DNA from: Deltaproteobacteria bacterium
GTDB taxonomy: Bacteria; Myxococcota; Myxococcia; Myxococcales; 40CM-4-68-19
Assembly: GCA_005879315.1 (NCBI GenBank)
Contig: VBLC01000034.1
Location: forward strand, 1-64,000
Reading direction: 5' to 3'
Length of the DNA: 64,000 bases
The position numbers and the translations under genes are program-made. Below the pieces are notes generated by a model. It saw nothing but the letters and a program-made list of their open reading frames with translations, was not told the origin of the DNA and made no database searches. This document shows positions 45,363 through 53,927 of this stretch, piece after piece; the first letter of the stretch is position 1, and the number at the start of each line of letters is the position of its first letter.

Positions 45363-46120
45363 CTTGCGCCGAGCTGCGGGCCAAGGCGGCCGGCATCGCG
45401 GCTCTGCCCGAGGGCGATCCCGAGCGCGAGGAGTATCTTGCGCACGCGCGGGAATGTCCCGGATGCGCGGAGGAGCTGCGCAAGAACGAAAAGGTGCTTC
45501 GCGCGCTCGATGCGGCGCGCTTGCCGCCGCCCTCGGCGCAGGCGCTGCGGCGCGCAGCCGCGCCCGTGCTCGCCGAGCTCTTGCCGCCTCTGCCGCGCGG
45601 GGCCTGGGCGGCGCGCGGCGGAGCGGCGATCGCGGCCTTTGCCCTCCTGCTGCTCGTTGCGCGGCATCGCGATGCGGAGGGATGGACTGCTGCCATCCTG
45701 ATCGCGGCGCTCGCCTCGGCGCTGGCGGCGACGGCCGGAGTGCTGCGCGCCGGCGCCCTCGTGGCTGTCGCGGCCGCAGCGGCGTTTGCGTTGGCGGCAG
45801 GAGGCGCGCCCGGATTCGCTCTCGCCGGACAGATGGGCGGACTCGCGCCGCGCGTTGGCGCCGAATGCCTGCTCGCGGAGCTTCTCGCCGCCGGTCTTCC
45901 TTTCGCGGCCGCGGCCTGGACGTTCCGCCGTAGCCCGCGCGCCGGCTCTCTCGCGCAAGCCGCAGCGGCAGGCGCCCTCGCGGGGCAGGCGGCGCTCCAC
46001 CTCGGCTGCCCCGCGCACGCGCAGGCGGCGCATCTCTGGGTCTTCCACGTCGGCGGCGTGGCGCTCGCCGCGCTGGCGGGCTGGATCGCCGAGGGCCGGC
46101 TCGTCAGTGTGAAAGAATAG
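45359..46120 (+). CDS. Putative membrane anti-sigma factor (zinc finger plus NrsF/DUF1109-like)
   Basis: A 253-residue protein. Residues 1-50 have the anti-sigma zinc-finger pattern His29-x3-Cys33-x2-Cys36 (HARECPGC) in a helical context. The rest has six hydrophobic segments and ends with LGCPAHAQAAHLWVFHVGGV, which recalls NrsF/DUF1109 anti-sigma factors where a C-P-x(n)-H-x(3)-H/F-H pattern precedes the last helix. It would hold the ECF sigma at the membrane until a signal arrives. Translation is coupled to the sigma gene. Its 3' end overlaps rimO on the other strand by 17 bp. Confidence 0.8.
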   Translation: MTCAELRAKAAGIAALPEGDPEREEYLAHARECPGCAEELRKNEKVLRALDAARLPPPSAQALRRAAAPVLAELLPPLPRGAWAARGGAAIAAFALLLLVARHRDAEGWTAAILIAALASALAATAGVLRAGALVAVAAAAAFALAAGGAPGFALAGQMGGLAPRVGAECLLAELLAAGLPFAAAAWTFRRSPRAGSLAQAAAAGALAGQAALHLGCPAHAQAAHLWVFHVGGVALAALAGWIAEGRLVSVKE

Positions 46121-47507
46121 GAAAGCGCGGCCGCGGCATCTGCTCTCGCAGCGGTCCGACCAAAGACACGGACGCCTCCGCGCCGGAGATTCCGCCGACC
46201 AGGTCGTAGTCGCCGGCCTGCTCGATCTCGACCGGCACGATCTCGCCTGCCTTTGCCTGGCCGCGGTTGACGTAGACCTTGCCGTCGATCTCCGGCGCCT
46301 GGCCCATCCAGCGGCCCTCGAGAAGCAGCTCGGTTTCTTCCGACACGCCTTCGACGAGGACCTCCAGCGTCTTCCCCACCAGCTTCTCTTGATGCGCGCG
46401 CGAGATCCTCCGCTGGATGCCGAGCAGTTTCTTCTGCCGCATCGCCTTGGTCCGCTGCGGCAGCTGACCGTCGAGGTGGTACGACTCGGTCCCTTCCTCG
46501 CGCGAGAACTGGAAGACCCCGACGCGCTCGAAGCGCATCTCCTCGACGAAGTCGCAGAGCTCTTGAAACTGGGAATCCGTCTCGCCGGGAAATCCGACGA
46601 TGAAACTGGTCCGGAACGTCAGCCTCGGAACGCGCTCGCGCAGCTTTCGCACCAGCCGCCGCACCCAGGCGGAGTCGCGCCCGCGCTTCATGCGCCGCAG
46701 GACGGGGTCGCTGATGTGCTGCAGGGGCATGTCGAGGTAGCGGGCCAGGTTGGGCTGCCGCGCGAGCGCGTCGATCAGCTCATCGGGAAAGTCGCGCGGA
46801 TAGGCATAGTGCAGGCGGATCCAGCGCGCCGGTACCTCGCCGAGCGCGCGCAAGAGCTCGTGCAGGCGCGGCCGGCCGGGGAGATCGTGGCCGTACGCCG
46901 TCAGATCCTGCGCGACCAGGTTCAGCTCGACCGCGCCCTCGGCCACCAGCCGCTGCGCCTCCTCGACGATGTCGGCGATGGGCCGCGACCGCTGCAGCCC
47001 GCGCAGCTTGGGGATGATGCAGAAGGCGCACTTGTTGTCGCAGCCCTCGCTGATCTTCACGTACGCGGTCCAGCGCGGCATCGAGTTGCGGCGTGGAGTT
47101 TTTGCGTCGGCGATGTAGTCCGGGTCGGGAATGACGGCGCGGTCGCGCTCGCCCTTCAAGATGGAAGCGATGCGCGGATAGGCGCTGGTGCCGACGAAGT
47201 AGTCGACCTCGGGCATTTCCGCCGACAGCACGTCGGCGTAGCGCTGCGTGAGGCAGCCGGCGACCACCAGCGCCTTGCAGCGGCCGGTCTCCTTGAGCTG
47301 GGCGTGCTCGAGGATGGCGTCGATCGACTCCTGCTTCGCCTCGCCGATGAAAGCGCAGGAGTTGATGAGGATGACCTCCGCGTCCTTGGGCTCCTCGACC
47401 AGGCGGTATCCCTCCTCGAGCAGGCTGCCGAGCATCACCTCGCTGTCCACCCGGTTCTTGGGGCAGCCGAGCGAAAGGAGATAGAGGGTCGGAGCGGCAG
47501 CAGTCAT
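46104..47507 (-). CDS. rimO: Ribosomal protein S12 methylthiotransferase RimO
   Basis: RimO adds a methylthio group to an aspartate of ribosomal protein S12. The 467-residue protein has the N-terminal MTTase domain with three cysteines (LGCPKNRVDSE, NSCAFIGEAKQE, GCLTQRYAD), the radical SAM motif CDNKCAFCIIPKLRG, and a C-terminal TRAM domain ending near VPVEIEQAGDYDLVGGI. CAFIGEA and the absence of MiaB-type motifs favour RimO. A TATAGA box lies 9 bases before the ATG with no Shine-Dalgarno. An additional 25-residue tail follows TRAM. Confidence 0.96.
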   Translation of the reverse strand: MTAAAPTLYLLSLGCPKNRVDSEVMLGSLLEEGYRLVEEPKDAEVILINSCAFIGEAKQESIDAILEHAQLKETGRCKALVVAGCLTQRYADVLSAEMPEVDYFVGTSAYPRIASILKGERDRAVIPDPDYIADAKTPRRNSMPRWTAYVKISEGCDNKCAFCIIPKLRGLQRSRPIADIVEEAQRLVAEGAVELNLVAQDLTAYGHDLPGRPRLHELLRALGEVPARWIRLHYAYPRDFPDELIDALARQPNLARYLDMPLQHISDPVLRRMKRGRDSAWVRRLVRKLRERVPRLTFRTSFIVGFPGETDSQFQELCDFVEEMRFERVGVFQFSREEGTESYHLDGQLPQRTKAMRQKKLLGIQRRISRAHQEKLVGKTLEVLVEGVSEETELLLEGRWMGQAPEIDGKVYVNRGQAKAGEIVPVEIEQAGDYDLVGGISGAEASVSLVGPLREQMPRPRFPILSH

Positions 47508-47516
47508 GGGCGGCCC

Positions 47517-47522
47517 TCTATA
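47517..47522 (-). promoter_or_regulatory. Predicted -10 box (TATAGA) of rimO, leaderless type
   Basis: TATAGA ends 9 bases before the rimO ATG; no Shine-Dalgarno site is visible. Confidence 0.4.
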
Positions 47523-47541
47523 ACAGCGGAGCGAGGGCCCG

Positions 47542-48408
47542 TCACTCCGCGGGGAACACTTCGTCGAACTTGCTGAAATCGATCATGCTGCGGCCGCCGG
47601 GCAAGTCGACGAGCATGTCGGCGAAGCGCGCGCCGAAGCGGACCTCGTCGTAGACCCAGGACTGCGCGGCGAGGAGCGGCTGGGCGGTGATGCCCTCGAC
47701 GCCGACGACGGTGACGAGGAATTCCGCATCGGCGCGGGCGAGCGACTCCGCGGTGGCGCCGGCGAGCGGGCTCGAGGAGGTGATGGCGTGCAGGCCGAGC
47801 CAGCTTCGCGCCAGGTTCTGCACCCGGCCGCGCTGCAGCTCCAGCTCGCGCACGCGGTAGATCTCGACGCCCTCCTGCGTGCGCTCGTCCAATCCCACCG
47901 AGAGCCGGATGTCGACGTCGAAGACGCGGCCGCCGCGCTCGTTGCCGATGCGGAACATCAGGGTGGGCACGCCGTTCATGCGCGAGATCACCATCTCCTT
48001 GCTGAAGAGCACGCGCGCGCTCGGCAGCGAGAACTTGGAGAAGACGAGCCCGGTGGTGAGCGCGAGCAACAAGAGACCGCAGAGGATCTCCGCGACCGAG
48101 ACGAGGTGCGCCGCCATCGTCGCCGGGTGCATCGCGCCGTAGCCGACGGTGGCGAGGGTTTCGACGCTGAAGAAGAAGGCGTCGGCGAGCGAGTCGGGCC
48201 GCGCTCCCTCGACGCCGCCGAGCGCGAGATAGAGCAGCGCGAAGACGAAATTGACCAGCAGGAAGGCCGCGGCGATGGCAGCGATGGCCAGCGGCCAGCT
48301 GGCGCGGAGGAAGAGGTTGTACGCGTCGCGAAAGGGGCGGGCCTCGAGCCCGCGCACGATCGTCCAGGCGGCTTCTTCGTCGAAGTACGGCGGCCGGGCG
48401 GCGGACAT
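47542..48408 (-). CDS. Inward-rectifier-type (KirBac-like) potassium channel
   Basis: A 288-residue homologue of bacterial Kir channels. It has a slide-helix-like N-terminus (RPFRDAYNLFLRASW), two membrane helices (about 39-63 and 100-122) and the selectivity filter TVGYG at 87-91 after the pore helix DAFFFSVETLA. The cytoplasmic C-terminal half is the beta-sandwich of Kir proteins (LMFRIGNERGGRVFDVDIRL, then YDEVRFGARFADML). The start at 48408 opens at MSAARPPYFDEE; an in-frame upstream start would add 22 residues. It would form a tetrameric inner-membrane channel. Confidence 0.93.
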   Translation of the reverse strand: MSAARPPYFDEEAAWTIVRGLEARPFRDAYNLFLRASWPLAIAAIAAAFLLVNFVFALLYLALGGVEGARPDSLADAFFFSVETLATVGYGAMHPATMAAHLVSVAEILCGLLLLALTTGLVFSKFSLPSARVLFSKEMVISRMNGVPTLMFRIGNERGGRVFDVDIRLSVGLDERTQEGVEIYRVRELELQRGRVQNLARSWLGLHAITSSSPLAGATAESLARADAEFLVTVVGVEGITAQPLLAAQSWVYDEVRFGARFADMLVDLPGGRSMIDFSKFDEVFPAE

Positions 48409-48431
48409 CGCCGAACGCCTATCACACGGCT

Positions 48432-48929
48432 TCAGGGAAGGATCATGCTTCCTTCCGCCGTTGCGGCTGTCCAAGCTGACGCGCTTTCATCCTCTGAAAG
48501 GATTTCGCGCCGAAGCCAGCTGTCTTCGGACATGAGCTCGTAGTAGCTCGTGGAAAGAAGCAGCACCACGGCCGACCGGATTGGGCAGCGGAGCAAATAC
48601 GCGATGACCCCGTCGTTCCTCCCGTCGAATTCATTCATCTTTGAAGCTTCAGCCCAACTCTTGGCGTCCAGGGCCGCCGTCAGTAGCGCCACCCACAAGT
48701 CGGCGCTCCCGGCGTCGTGCGGAACGGCGACCGCCAAGGTACGCAACTCGTGACCGGTGAGACTCGAACGACCACAGGCATCGCAGACACCGATCCTCCC
48801 GGCCATCATCAATCGGTTCTGGACTTCTCGCGCCGCAGGCGACTGCTCTCGCCTCTCCTCGATCAGGCGATGGACGACGAACGCCACGACCAAGGCCGCC
48901 GCCGCGGCGCAAGCGACTACGGTGATCAT
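48432..48929 (-). CDS. Hypothetical membrane-anchored protein with CxxC motif
   Basis: A 165-residue protein with one N-terminal membrane helix (about 2-21), a charged linker, a CxxC in GVCDACGRSSL and a helical soluble part (LWVALLTAALDAKSWAEASK; YLLRCPIRSAVVLLLSTSYY). No family is recognised. Its base composition and codon choice look less GC-rich than neighbours (for example frequent third-position A/T in SKMNEFDGRNDG), which may reflect acquisition or weak selection. The ATG shares a base with the yajQ stop (TGATG), so it is translated after yajQ. Confidence 0.62.
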   Translation of the reverse strand: MITVVACAAAAALVVAFVVHRLIEERREQSPAAREVQNRLMMAGRIGVCDACGRSSLTGHELRTLAVAVPHDAGSADLWVALLTAALDAKSWAEASKMNEFDGRNDGVIAYLLRCPIRSAVVLLLSTSYYELMSEDSWLRREILSEDESASAWTAATAEGSMILP

Positions 48930-49426
48930 CAATCCCTGAAATTCTCGAACATGAGGTCCACGCCGAGCTCGTCCTGCTTGCCGCGCGCGAGCTGGATGAT
49001 GGCCTGCAGATCATCCCTGCTCTTGCCGGAGACGCGCACGCTGTCGCCCTGGATGGCGGCCTGCACCTTGAGCTTGGAGTCCTTGATCGACTTGACGATG
49101 ACCTTGGCCTTCTCGCTCTCGATGCCCTGCACGAAGGTGATGGTCTGCGAGAGGTGCTTGCCGGACTGCTCCAGCTTGCCGTACTTGAGCCCGCGCAAGG
49201 GGACGCCGCGCTTGGCCAGCTTTTCCATCAGCACGCCGCGCGCGGCCTCGAGACGCTGCTCGGTGGTGCTGCGGATTTTGAGGCCCTTCTCCGGCGCAGT
49301 GACCTTCTCCAGCGCCGTCTCGGTGCCCTTGAAGTCGTAGCGCTGGTCGATCTCCTTGCGCGCTTGCTGGAAGGCGTTGTCCACCTCCTGCTCGTTCACC
49401 TTGTTGACGATGTCGAACGACGGCAT
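48929..49426 (-). CDS. YajQ-family nucleotide-binding protein
   Basis: A 165-residue member of the YajQ family, members of which bind cyclic di-GMP in Xanthomonas and relatives. It begins MPSFDIVNKVNEQEVDNAF and has the family's two RRM-like lobes, with RYDFKGTE, KQGGxx-type loops replaced by GLKYGKLEQSGKHLSQT and ending LGVDLMFENFRD. Length is standard. AGGGGGAG lies just before the ATG. It follows RNase J by 14 bp and precedes the 165-residue membrane-anchored protein. Confidence 0.94.
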   Translation of the reverse strand: MPSFDIVNKVNEQEVDNAFQQARKEIDQRYDFKGTETALEKVTAPEKGLKIRSTTEQRLEAARGVLMEKLAKRGVPLRGLKYGKLEQSGKHLSQTITFVQGIESEKAKVIVKSIKDSKLKVQAAIQGDSVRVSGKSRDDLQAIIQLARGKQDELGVDLMFENFRD

Positions 49427-49440
49427 GGCTCCCCCTTGCT

Positions 49441-51105
49441 TCACATCTCGATCACGACCGGCATGACCATCGGCCGCTTCTCCAGGCTCTTGCTCCAGGC
49501 CGAGCGCACCCCGCGCCTCAGCGCCTCCTCGACGAGGCCGTGGTCGGTGCGCTGGGCGGGACTGAGCTCGGCCAGAGCCTCGAGCGAAAGCTGCCGCGCC
49601 CGCGAGAGGCGCGATTCGTCGAGGCCGGCGACGCCCTTGCCGAGAAGCTCCGGCCCGCGCACCACTTCTCCGCTCTTGTGGTCGAGGACGCAGAGGCACA
49701 CCAGCATGCCGGTCTCGGCGAGCAGCTGCCGATCGCGCAGCGCCACTTCGCCGACGTCGGCCAATGCGCCGCGCGCGTCGAGGTAGCGGCGGCCCACGCT
49801 GACTGCCTGCGTCCTGAGCGAGGCCGCCTCGTTCGCGCGCAGCTCCACCGCGTCTCCGTCTTCGGCCACCAACGGCCGCGCTCCGGCCTGCTCGGCGAGA
49901 CGGGCGTGCGCCGCCAGCATGCGGTACTCGCCGTGGATCGGCACGAAGGTCCGCGGCCGGATGAGGTCGATCATCATCCGCTGCTCTCCCTGGCAGGCGT
50001 GGCCGCTGGTGTGGAGCAGCTGCGCGGAGCTCGTCGCCGACAGCACCTGGCAGCCGCGCCGGACCAGGTGATCGATGAGGTTCGCCAGCGCGCGCTCGTT
50101 GCCGGGGATGACGCTGCTGCTGAGGATGACCAGATCGCCCGGCTCGAGTTGCACGGTGGGATGCTCCCCCAAGGCCAGCCTCGCCAGCGCGCTGCGAGGT
50201 TCGCCCTGCGCTCCGGTGCAGAGGATGAGGAGGTCGCGCGGCGGGAAATGCGCGGCCGCCTCGGGATCGACGAAGAGATCGGGGGGAAACTGAAGGTAGC
50301 CGAGATCGAGCGCGAGCCGGACGTTGGTCTCCATCGAGCGGCCCAGCGTGACCACCTTGCGGTTCTGCGCCACCGCCGCCCGCAGCGCGCTCTGCACGCG
50401 GTGGACGTTGGAGGCGAACATCGCCATCACGATGCGGCCGCGGACGCCGGCGCAGATACGCACCAGCGACTCGCCGACTTCGCGCTCGCTGGGAGTCGTC
50501 CCCTCGCGCTCGGCGTTGGTCGAGTCCGAGAGCAGGCAGGCCACGCCCTGCTCGCCCAGCTCCGCGAAGCGGCGCACGTCGAGAAGCTTCCCGTCGACGG
50601 GCGACCAGTCGATCTTGAAGTCGCCGGTGTGGACCACGAGCCCGGCGTCGGTGCTGAGCGCGTACCCCACGGCATCCGGGATGGAGTGGGGAACCTGCAG
50701 CGGCTCGAACTCCAGATGCTCGCCGACCTCGGCCCTGCGGTGCGGCACGACCTCGTTGAAAGAAGCGCCGATGCCGTGCTCGGCGAGCTTCTCCTTCACC
50801 ACCGCGAGCGTGAAGCGCGTCCCGTAGACCGGAGTCTGGGGAAACTCGCGCAAGAGGTACGGCAGCGCGCCGACGTGATCTTCATGACCGTGCGTGAGGA
50901 GCACCGCGTCGAGCCGCCCGGCCTTCTGCAGATAAGAGAAGTCCGGAGTGATCACTTCCACGCCGAGCGCCTGCTCGGCGTTGGGGAACATCAGCCCGCA
51001 GTCGACGAGAATGCGGCTCTTGCCCGACTCGACCACCATGCAGTTCATCCCGATCTCGCCCAGGCCTCCCAGAGGAATGATCCGGACCGGCGCGAGATCA
51101 GGCAC
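49441..51105 (-). CDS. rnj: Ribonuclease J
   Basis: RNase J is a metallo-beta-lactamase/beta-CASP ribonuclease with 5'-to-3' exo- and endonuclease activity in mRNA decay and rRNA processing. The 554-residue protein opens IIPLGGLGEIGMNCMV and has the metal motif THGHEDHVGA (His72, His74, Asp76, His77), HTGDFKID, and beta-CASP motifs including SGHACQGE and PIHGEYRML. The C-terminal domain is complete. The GTG start has a TACAGA box 7 bases upstream and no Shine-Dalgarno. No 5' exonuclease-type residue is missing. Confidence 0.96.
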   Translation of the reverse strand: MPDLAPVRIIPLGGLGEIGMNCMVVESGKSRILVDCGLMFPNAEQALGVEVITPDFSYLQKAGRLDAVLLTHGHEDHVGALPYLLREFPQTPVYGTRFTLAVVKEKLAEHGIGASFNEVVPHRRAEVGEHLEFEPLQVPHSIPDAVGYALSTDAGLVVHTGDFKIDWSPVDGKLLDVRRFAELGEQGVACLLSDSTNAEREGTTPSEREVGESLVRICAGVRGRIVMAMFASNVHRVQSALRAAVAQNRKVVTLGRSMETNVRLALDLGYLQFPPDLFVDPEAAAHFPPRDLLILCTGAQGEPRSALARLALGEHPTVQLEPGDLVILSSSVIPGNERALANLIDHLVRRGCQVLSATSSAQLLHTSGHACQGEQRMMIDLIRPRTFVPIHGEYRMLAAHARLAEQAGARPLVAEDGDAVELRANEAASLRTQAVSVGRRYLDARGALADVGEVALRDRQLLAETGMLVCLCVLDHKSGEVVRGPELLGKGVAGLDESRLSRARQLSLEALAELSPAQRTDHGLVEEALRRGVRSAWSKSLEKRPMVMPVVIEM

Positions 51106-51112
51106 GGCAGCA

Positions 51113-51118
51113 TCTGTA
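51113..51118 (-). promoter_or_regulatory. Predicted -10 box (TACAGA) of the RNase J gene, leaderless type
   Basis: TACAGA ends 7 bases before the GTG start, in the 35-bp gap shared with the divergent helicase gene. Confidence 0.4.
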
Positions 51119-51140
51119 CCACCGTGTTACGAGAGGTGTC

Positions 51141-53648
51141 GTGGACGCGTTCGCCAAGGTCCTCAATCCGCCTCAGCTGGAGGCCGTGCAGCATGGCGAG
51201 GGGCCGCTGCTCATCCTGGCCGGAGCCGGCTCGGGAAAGACGCGCGTGCTCACGCACCGGATCGCTTTTCTTTTGCGCGAGCGGATGGCGCGGGCGGGGG
51301 AGATTCTCGCCGTCACTTTCACCAACAAGGCGGCGGGCGAGCTGCGCCAGCGGGTGGAGAAGCTGGTCGGGCCGGAGGCGGACCGGCTCTGGGTGGCCAC
51401 CTTCCACGCGGCTGGCGCGCGCATCTTGCGCCGTGAAGCCGAGGCCCTGGGGCTGACGCGCAGCTTCGCCATCTACGACGATGCCGACCAGCTGGCCGAA
51501 GCGAAGCGGGCCACCGTCGACTGCGGATTCGACGTCGGCACCGCCAAGCAGCACCTGGCCCGGATCGATCGCTGGAAGAACGCCGGACTTCTCCCCGACG
51601 AGGTGAAGCCCGCCGAGTACGACGTGCCCGGCAAGACGGCGCTCAAGGTCTACGCGCGCTACCAGAAGGCGCTGCAGGCCTCGAACGCGGTCGACTTCGG
51701 CGATCTGATCGTCCGCGTCATCGATCTGTTCCAGAAGCGCGCGGACGTGCTCGCCTACTACTCGGGGCGCTTCCGCTACATCCTGGTGGACGAGTTCCAG
51801 GACACGAATCCGGCGCAGTACCAGCTCTTGCGCCTGCTCGCCGGCGCGCACGGAAACCTCTGCGTGGTGGGCGACGACGATCAGTCCATCTACCGCTGGC
51901 GCGGCGCCGAGGTGGACAACATCCTCGACTTCCCCAAGCACTTCAAAGGCACCCGCGTGGTGCGGCTGGAGCAGAACTACCGCAGCACCCAGCGCATCCT
52001 CTCCGCAGCGCACGCCCTGATCGAAAAGAACCCGCGGCGGAGCGAGAAGAAGCTCTGGACGGCGGCGGGCGATGGCGAAAAGCTGCGGGTCTTCGTCGCC
52101 GACGACGAGCGCGACGAGGCGGCACGCATCGCGCAGGACCTCTACGCCGAAAACGCCCGCGGAACGGCGTATGCCAGCATGGCCATCTTCTACCGGGCGA
52201 ATGCGCAGTCGCGCGCGCTCGAGGATGCGCTGCGGGCCCGGCGCATTCCCTATCGCGTGGTCCGCGGCCGGTCCTTCTACGATCGCGCAGAGGTGAAGGA
52301 CGTAGCGGCCTATCTGCGCCTCTGCCTGAACCCGCGATCGGACGGCGATCTCCTGCGAGTCATCAACACGCCCCCGCGCGGGATCGGCGACACGACCGTC
52401 GAGCATCTGCGCAGCAGCGCTGCGCGACAGGGGCTGTCGCTCTGGGAGGCTTTGAGGTCGAACGATCCGGAGCTGCCCGCGAACGCCCGCGCCAAGCTGT
52501 TGCCGTTCATCTCGCTCATCGAGAAGCTGCGCGCGGGGGTGCAGGGCGATGCGGGAGCAGCCGATGCGATCGAGCGGGTGATCGAGCAAACCGGCTATGC
52601 GGACCGGCTGCGCCTCGAAGGCGAGGAGGGCGAAGACCGGCTGGAAAATCTTCTCGAGCTGGTCGGCGCGGCGCGGGAGTTCGACCGCGCCTGGGCGGAG
52701 GCGAAAGGGCTCGCCGTGGCGGCGCCAGCGATCCCCGAGCCGGTGGCTCCGATGGAGAAGCCGCTCTTGCCCAATCCGCTGACGCAGACGAGGGCGCAAT
52801 ATCTCCGGGCCGTCCGGCAGGCGCCCGGAGCCCTGGGAAGTCCGGTCGGAGGCGATGAACCGCCCGGCGATCGGCCCGATCCGCGCGCCGCCGTCGCCGC
52901 CGCAGCGCCGGACGAGGAGGCCGCCGACACGCCGCTTCTCGGCTTTCTCGAGCAGCTCGCGCTGGTGGGCGACGCCGACGCCGCCGAGAGCGGCGACCGG
53001 GCCGCGCTGATGACCTTGCACGCCGCCAAGGGGCTGGAGTTCGACGCCGTCTGGATGAGCGGAATGGAGGAGCGCGTCTTTCCTTCGTCGCGCTCACTCG
53101 GCCAGAGGGGACCGCTCGCCTCGGGGGAAGAAGATCCCGACGAGCTGGCCGAGGAGCGCCGCCTCTGCTACGTCGGCATGACCCGCGCGCGCCGACGGCT
53201 GACGCTCTCTCTCGCCCGCTGCCGGTCGCTCTTCGGCGAGCTGCGCTTCAATGCGCCCTCGCGCTTCGTGCGCGAGATTCCGCCCGAGCTGGCGGAGGGG
53301 CTGGAGGCGCTCGAACGCGCCGCCGCCTGGATGCCCAAGGGGCCCGAGCGCGCCGACGTCGTCTACGACTACCAGTTCGACCAGCGGCAGCGCTTCGAGA
53401 GGCCGCCGATGTCGCCGCGCAATCGGATGCGGGAAGCGCGCGTCGATCCCTCCGCACGCCCGGCGCTGAAGTTTGCCGCGCCGGGAGTGGACGCGCTCGG
53501 CCCCGGCGCGCGCGTGCGCCATCCCAGCTTCGGCATCGGCACGGTCGAGGACAGCGATGGCATGGGCCAGACCCGCAAGCTGACGGTCCGTTTCGCCCCC
53601 GGCGTCGGTCTCAAGAAAGTGCTGGCCCGCTTCGTGGAACCGGCCTGA
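51141..53648 (+). CDS. UvrD/PcrA-type superfamily 1 DNA helicase
   Basis: An 835-residue 3'-to-5' DNA helicase of the UvrD/Rep/PcrA group. Motifs: LNPPQLEAV (Q motif), AGAGSGKT Walker A (27-34), TFTNKAAGE (Ia), YILVDEFQDTN (II), VVGDDDQSIYRWRGA (III), RLEQNYRST (IV), MTLHAAKGLEFD (V) and YVGMTRARRRLTLSLA (VI). Before motif V there is an Ala/Pro/Asp-rich insertion (about 550-595), and the C-terminus carries a Tudor-like domain (ARVRHPSFGIGTVEDSDG) as in PcrA, which in relatives contacts RNA polymerase. The start is GTG with GAGAGG five bases upstream. It could be PcrA or Rep in role. Confidence 0.94.
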   Translation: MDAFAKVLNPPQLEAVQHGEGPLLILAGAGSGKTRVLTHRIAFLLRERMARAGEILAVTFTNKAAGELRQRVEKLVGPEADRLWVATFHAAGARILRREAEALGLTRSFAIYDDADQLAEAKRATVDCGFDVGTAKQHLARIDRWKNAGLLPDEVKPAEYDVPGKTALKVYARYQKALQASNAVDFGDLIVRVIDLFQKRADVLAYYSGRFRYILVDEFQDTNPAQYQLLRLLAGAHGNLCVVGDDDQSIYRWRGAEVDNILDFPKHFKGTRVVRLEQNYRSTQRILSAAHALIEKNPRRSEKKLWTAAGDGEKLRVFVADDERDEAARIAQDLYAENARGTAYASMAIFYRANAQSRALEDALRARRIPYRVVRGRSFYDRAEVKDVAAYLRLCLNPRSDGDLLRVINTPPRGIGDTTVEHLRSSAARQGLSLWEALRSNDPELPANARAKLLPFISLIEKLRAGVQGDAGAADAIERVIEQTGYADRLRLEGEEGEDRLENLLELVGAAREFDRAWAEAKGLAVAAPAIPEPVAPMEKPLLPNPLTQTRAQYLRAVRQAPGALGSPVGGDEPPGDRPDPRAAVAAAAPDEEAADTPLLGFLEQLALVGDADAAESGDRAALMTLHAAKGLEFDAVWMSGMEERVFPSSRSLGQRGPLASGEEDPDELAEERRLCYVGMTRARRRLTLSLARCRSLFGELRFNAPSRFVREIPPELAEGLEALERAAAWMPKGPERADVVYDYQFDQRQRFERPPMSPRNRMREARVDPSARPALKFAAPGVDALGPGARVRHPSFGIGTVEDSDGMGQTRKLTVRFAPGVGLKKVLARFVEPA

Positions 53649-53720
53649 CTGGCATCCCGACCGGCCAGGAGTTAGGCTCGCCTCTAAGCCCCGTCTCGGC
53701 GAACCCCCAGGAGGCTGTCC

Positions 53721-53891
53721 ATGAAGAAGCTGGTCATCGCTCTCTCGCTGCTCGGATTCTCGTCCGCCGCGCTCGCCTGCCCGGACCACGAGACCACCAC
53801 CGCCAAGAAGGAGCAGAAGGCCCCGGCGGTCGCCAAGGCAGCGAAGAAGGCGCTGAAGAACGGCACCAAGAAGGTCGAGAAGAAGAGCTGA
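53721..53891 (+). CDS. Very small exported lysine/alanine-rich protein
   Basis: A 56-residue gene with a strong ribosome site (AGGAGG, seven bases before ATG). The protein starts with a clear signal peptide (MKKLVIALSLLGFSSAALA) followed by a cysteine and a mature part of 37 residues made mostly of Lys, Ala and Glu (CPDHETTTAKKEQKAP, then AKAAKKALKNGTKKVEKKS). The lipobox is poor, so it may be secreted into the periplasm rather than lipidated. Similar small Lys/Ala-rich exported proteins occur in myxobacteria; function unknown. Confidence 0.68.
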   Translation: MKKLVIALSLLGFSSAALACPDHETTTAKKEQKAPAVAKAAKKALKNGTKKVEKKS

Positions 53892-53927
53892 GGCCGCGCG
53901 TCGGGCCTCCATCGGGCCCGACGCCGC

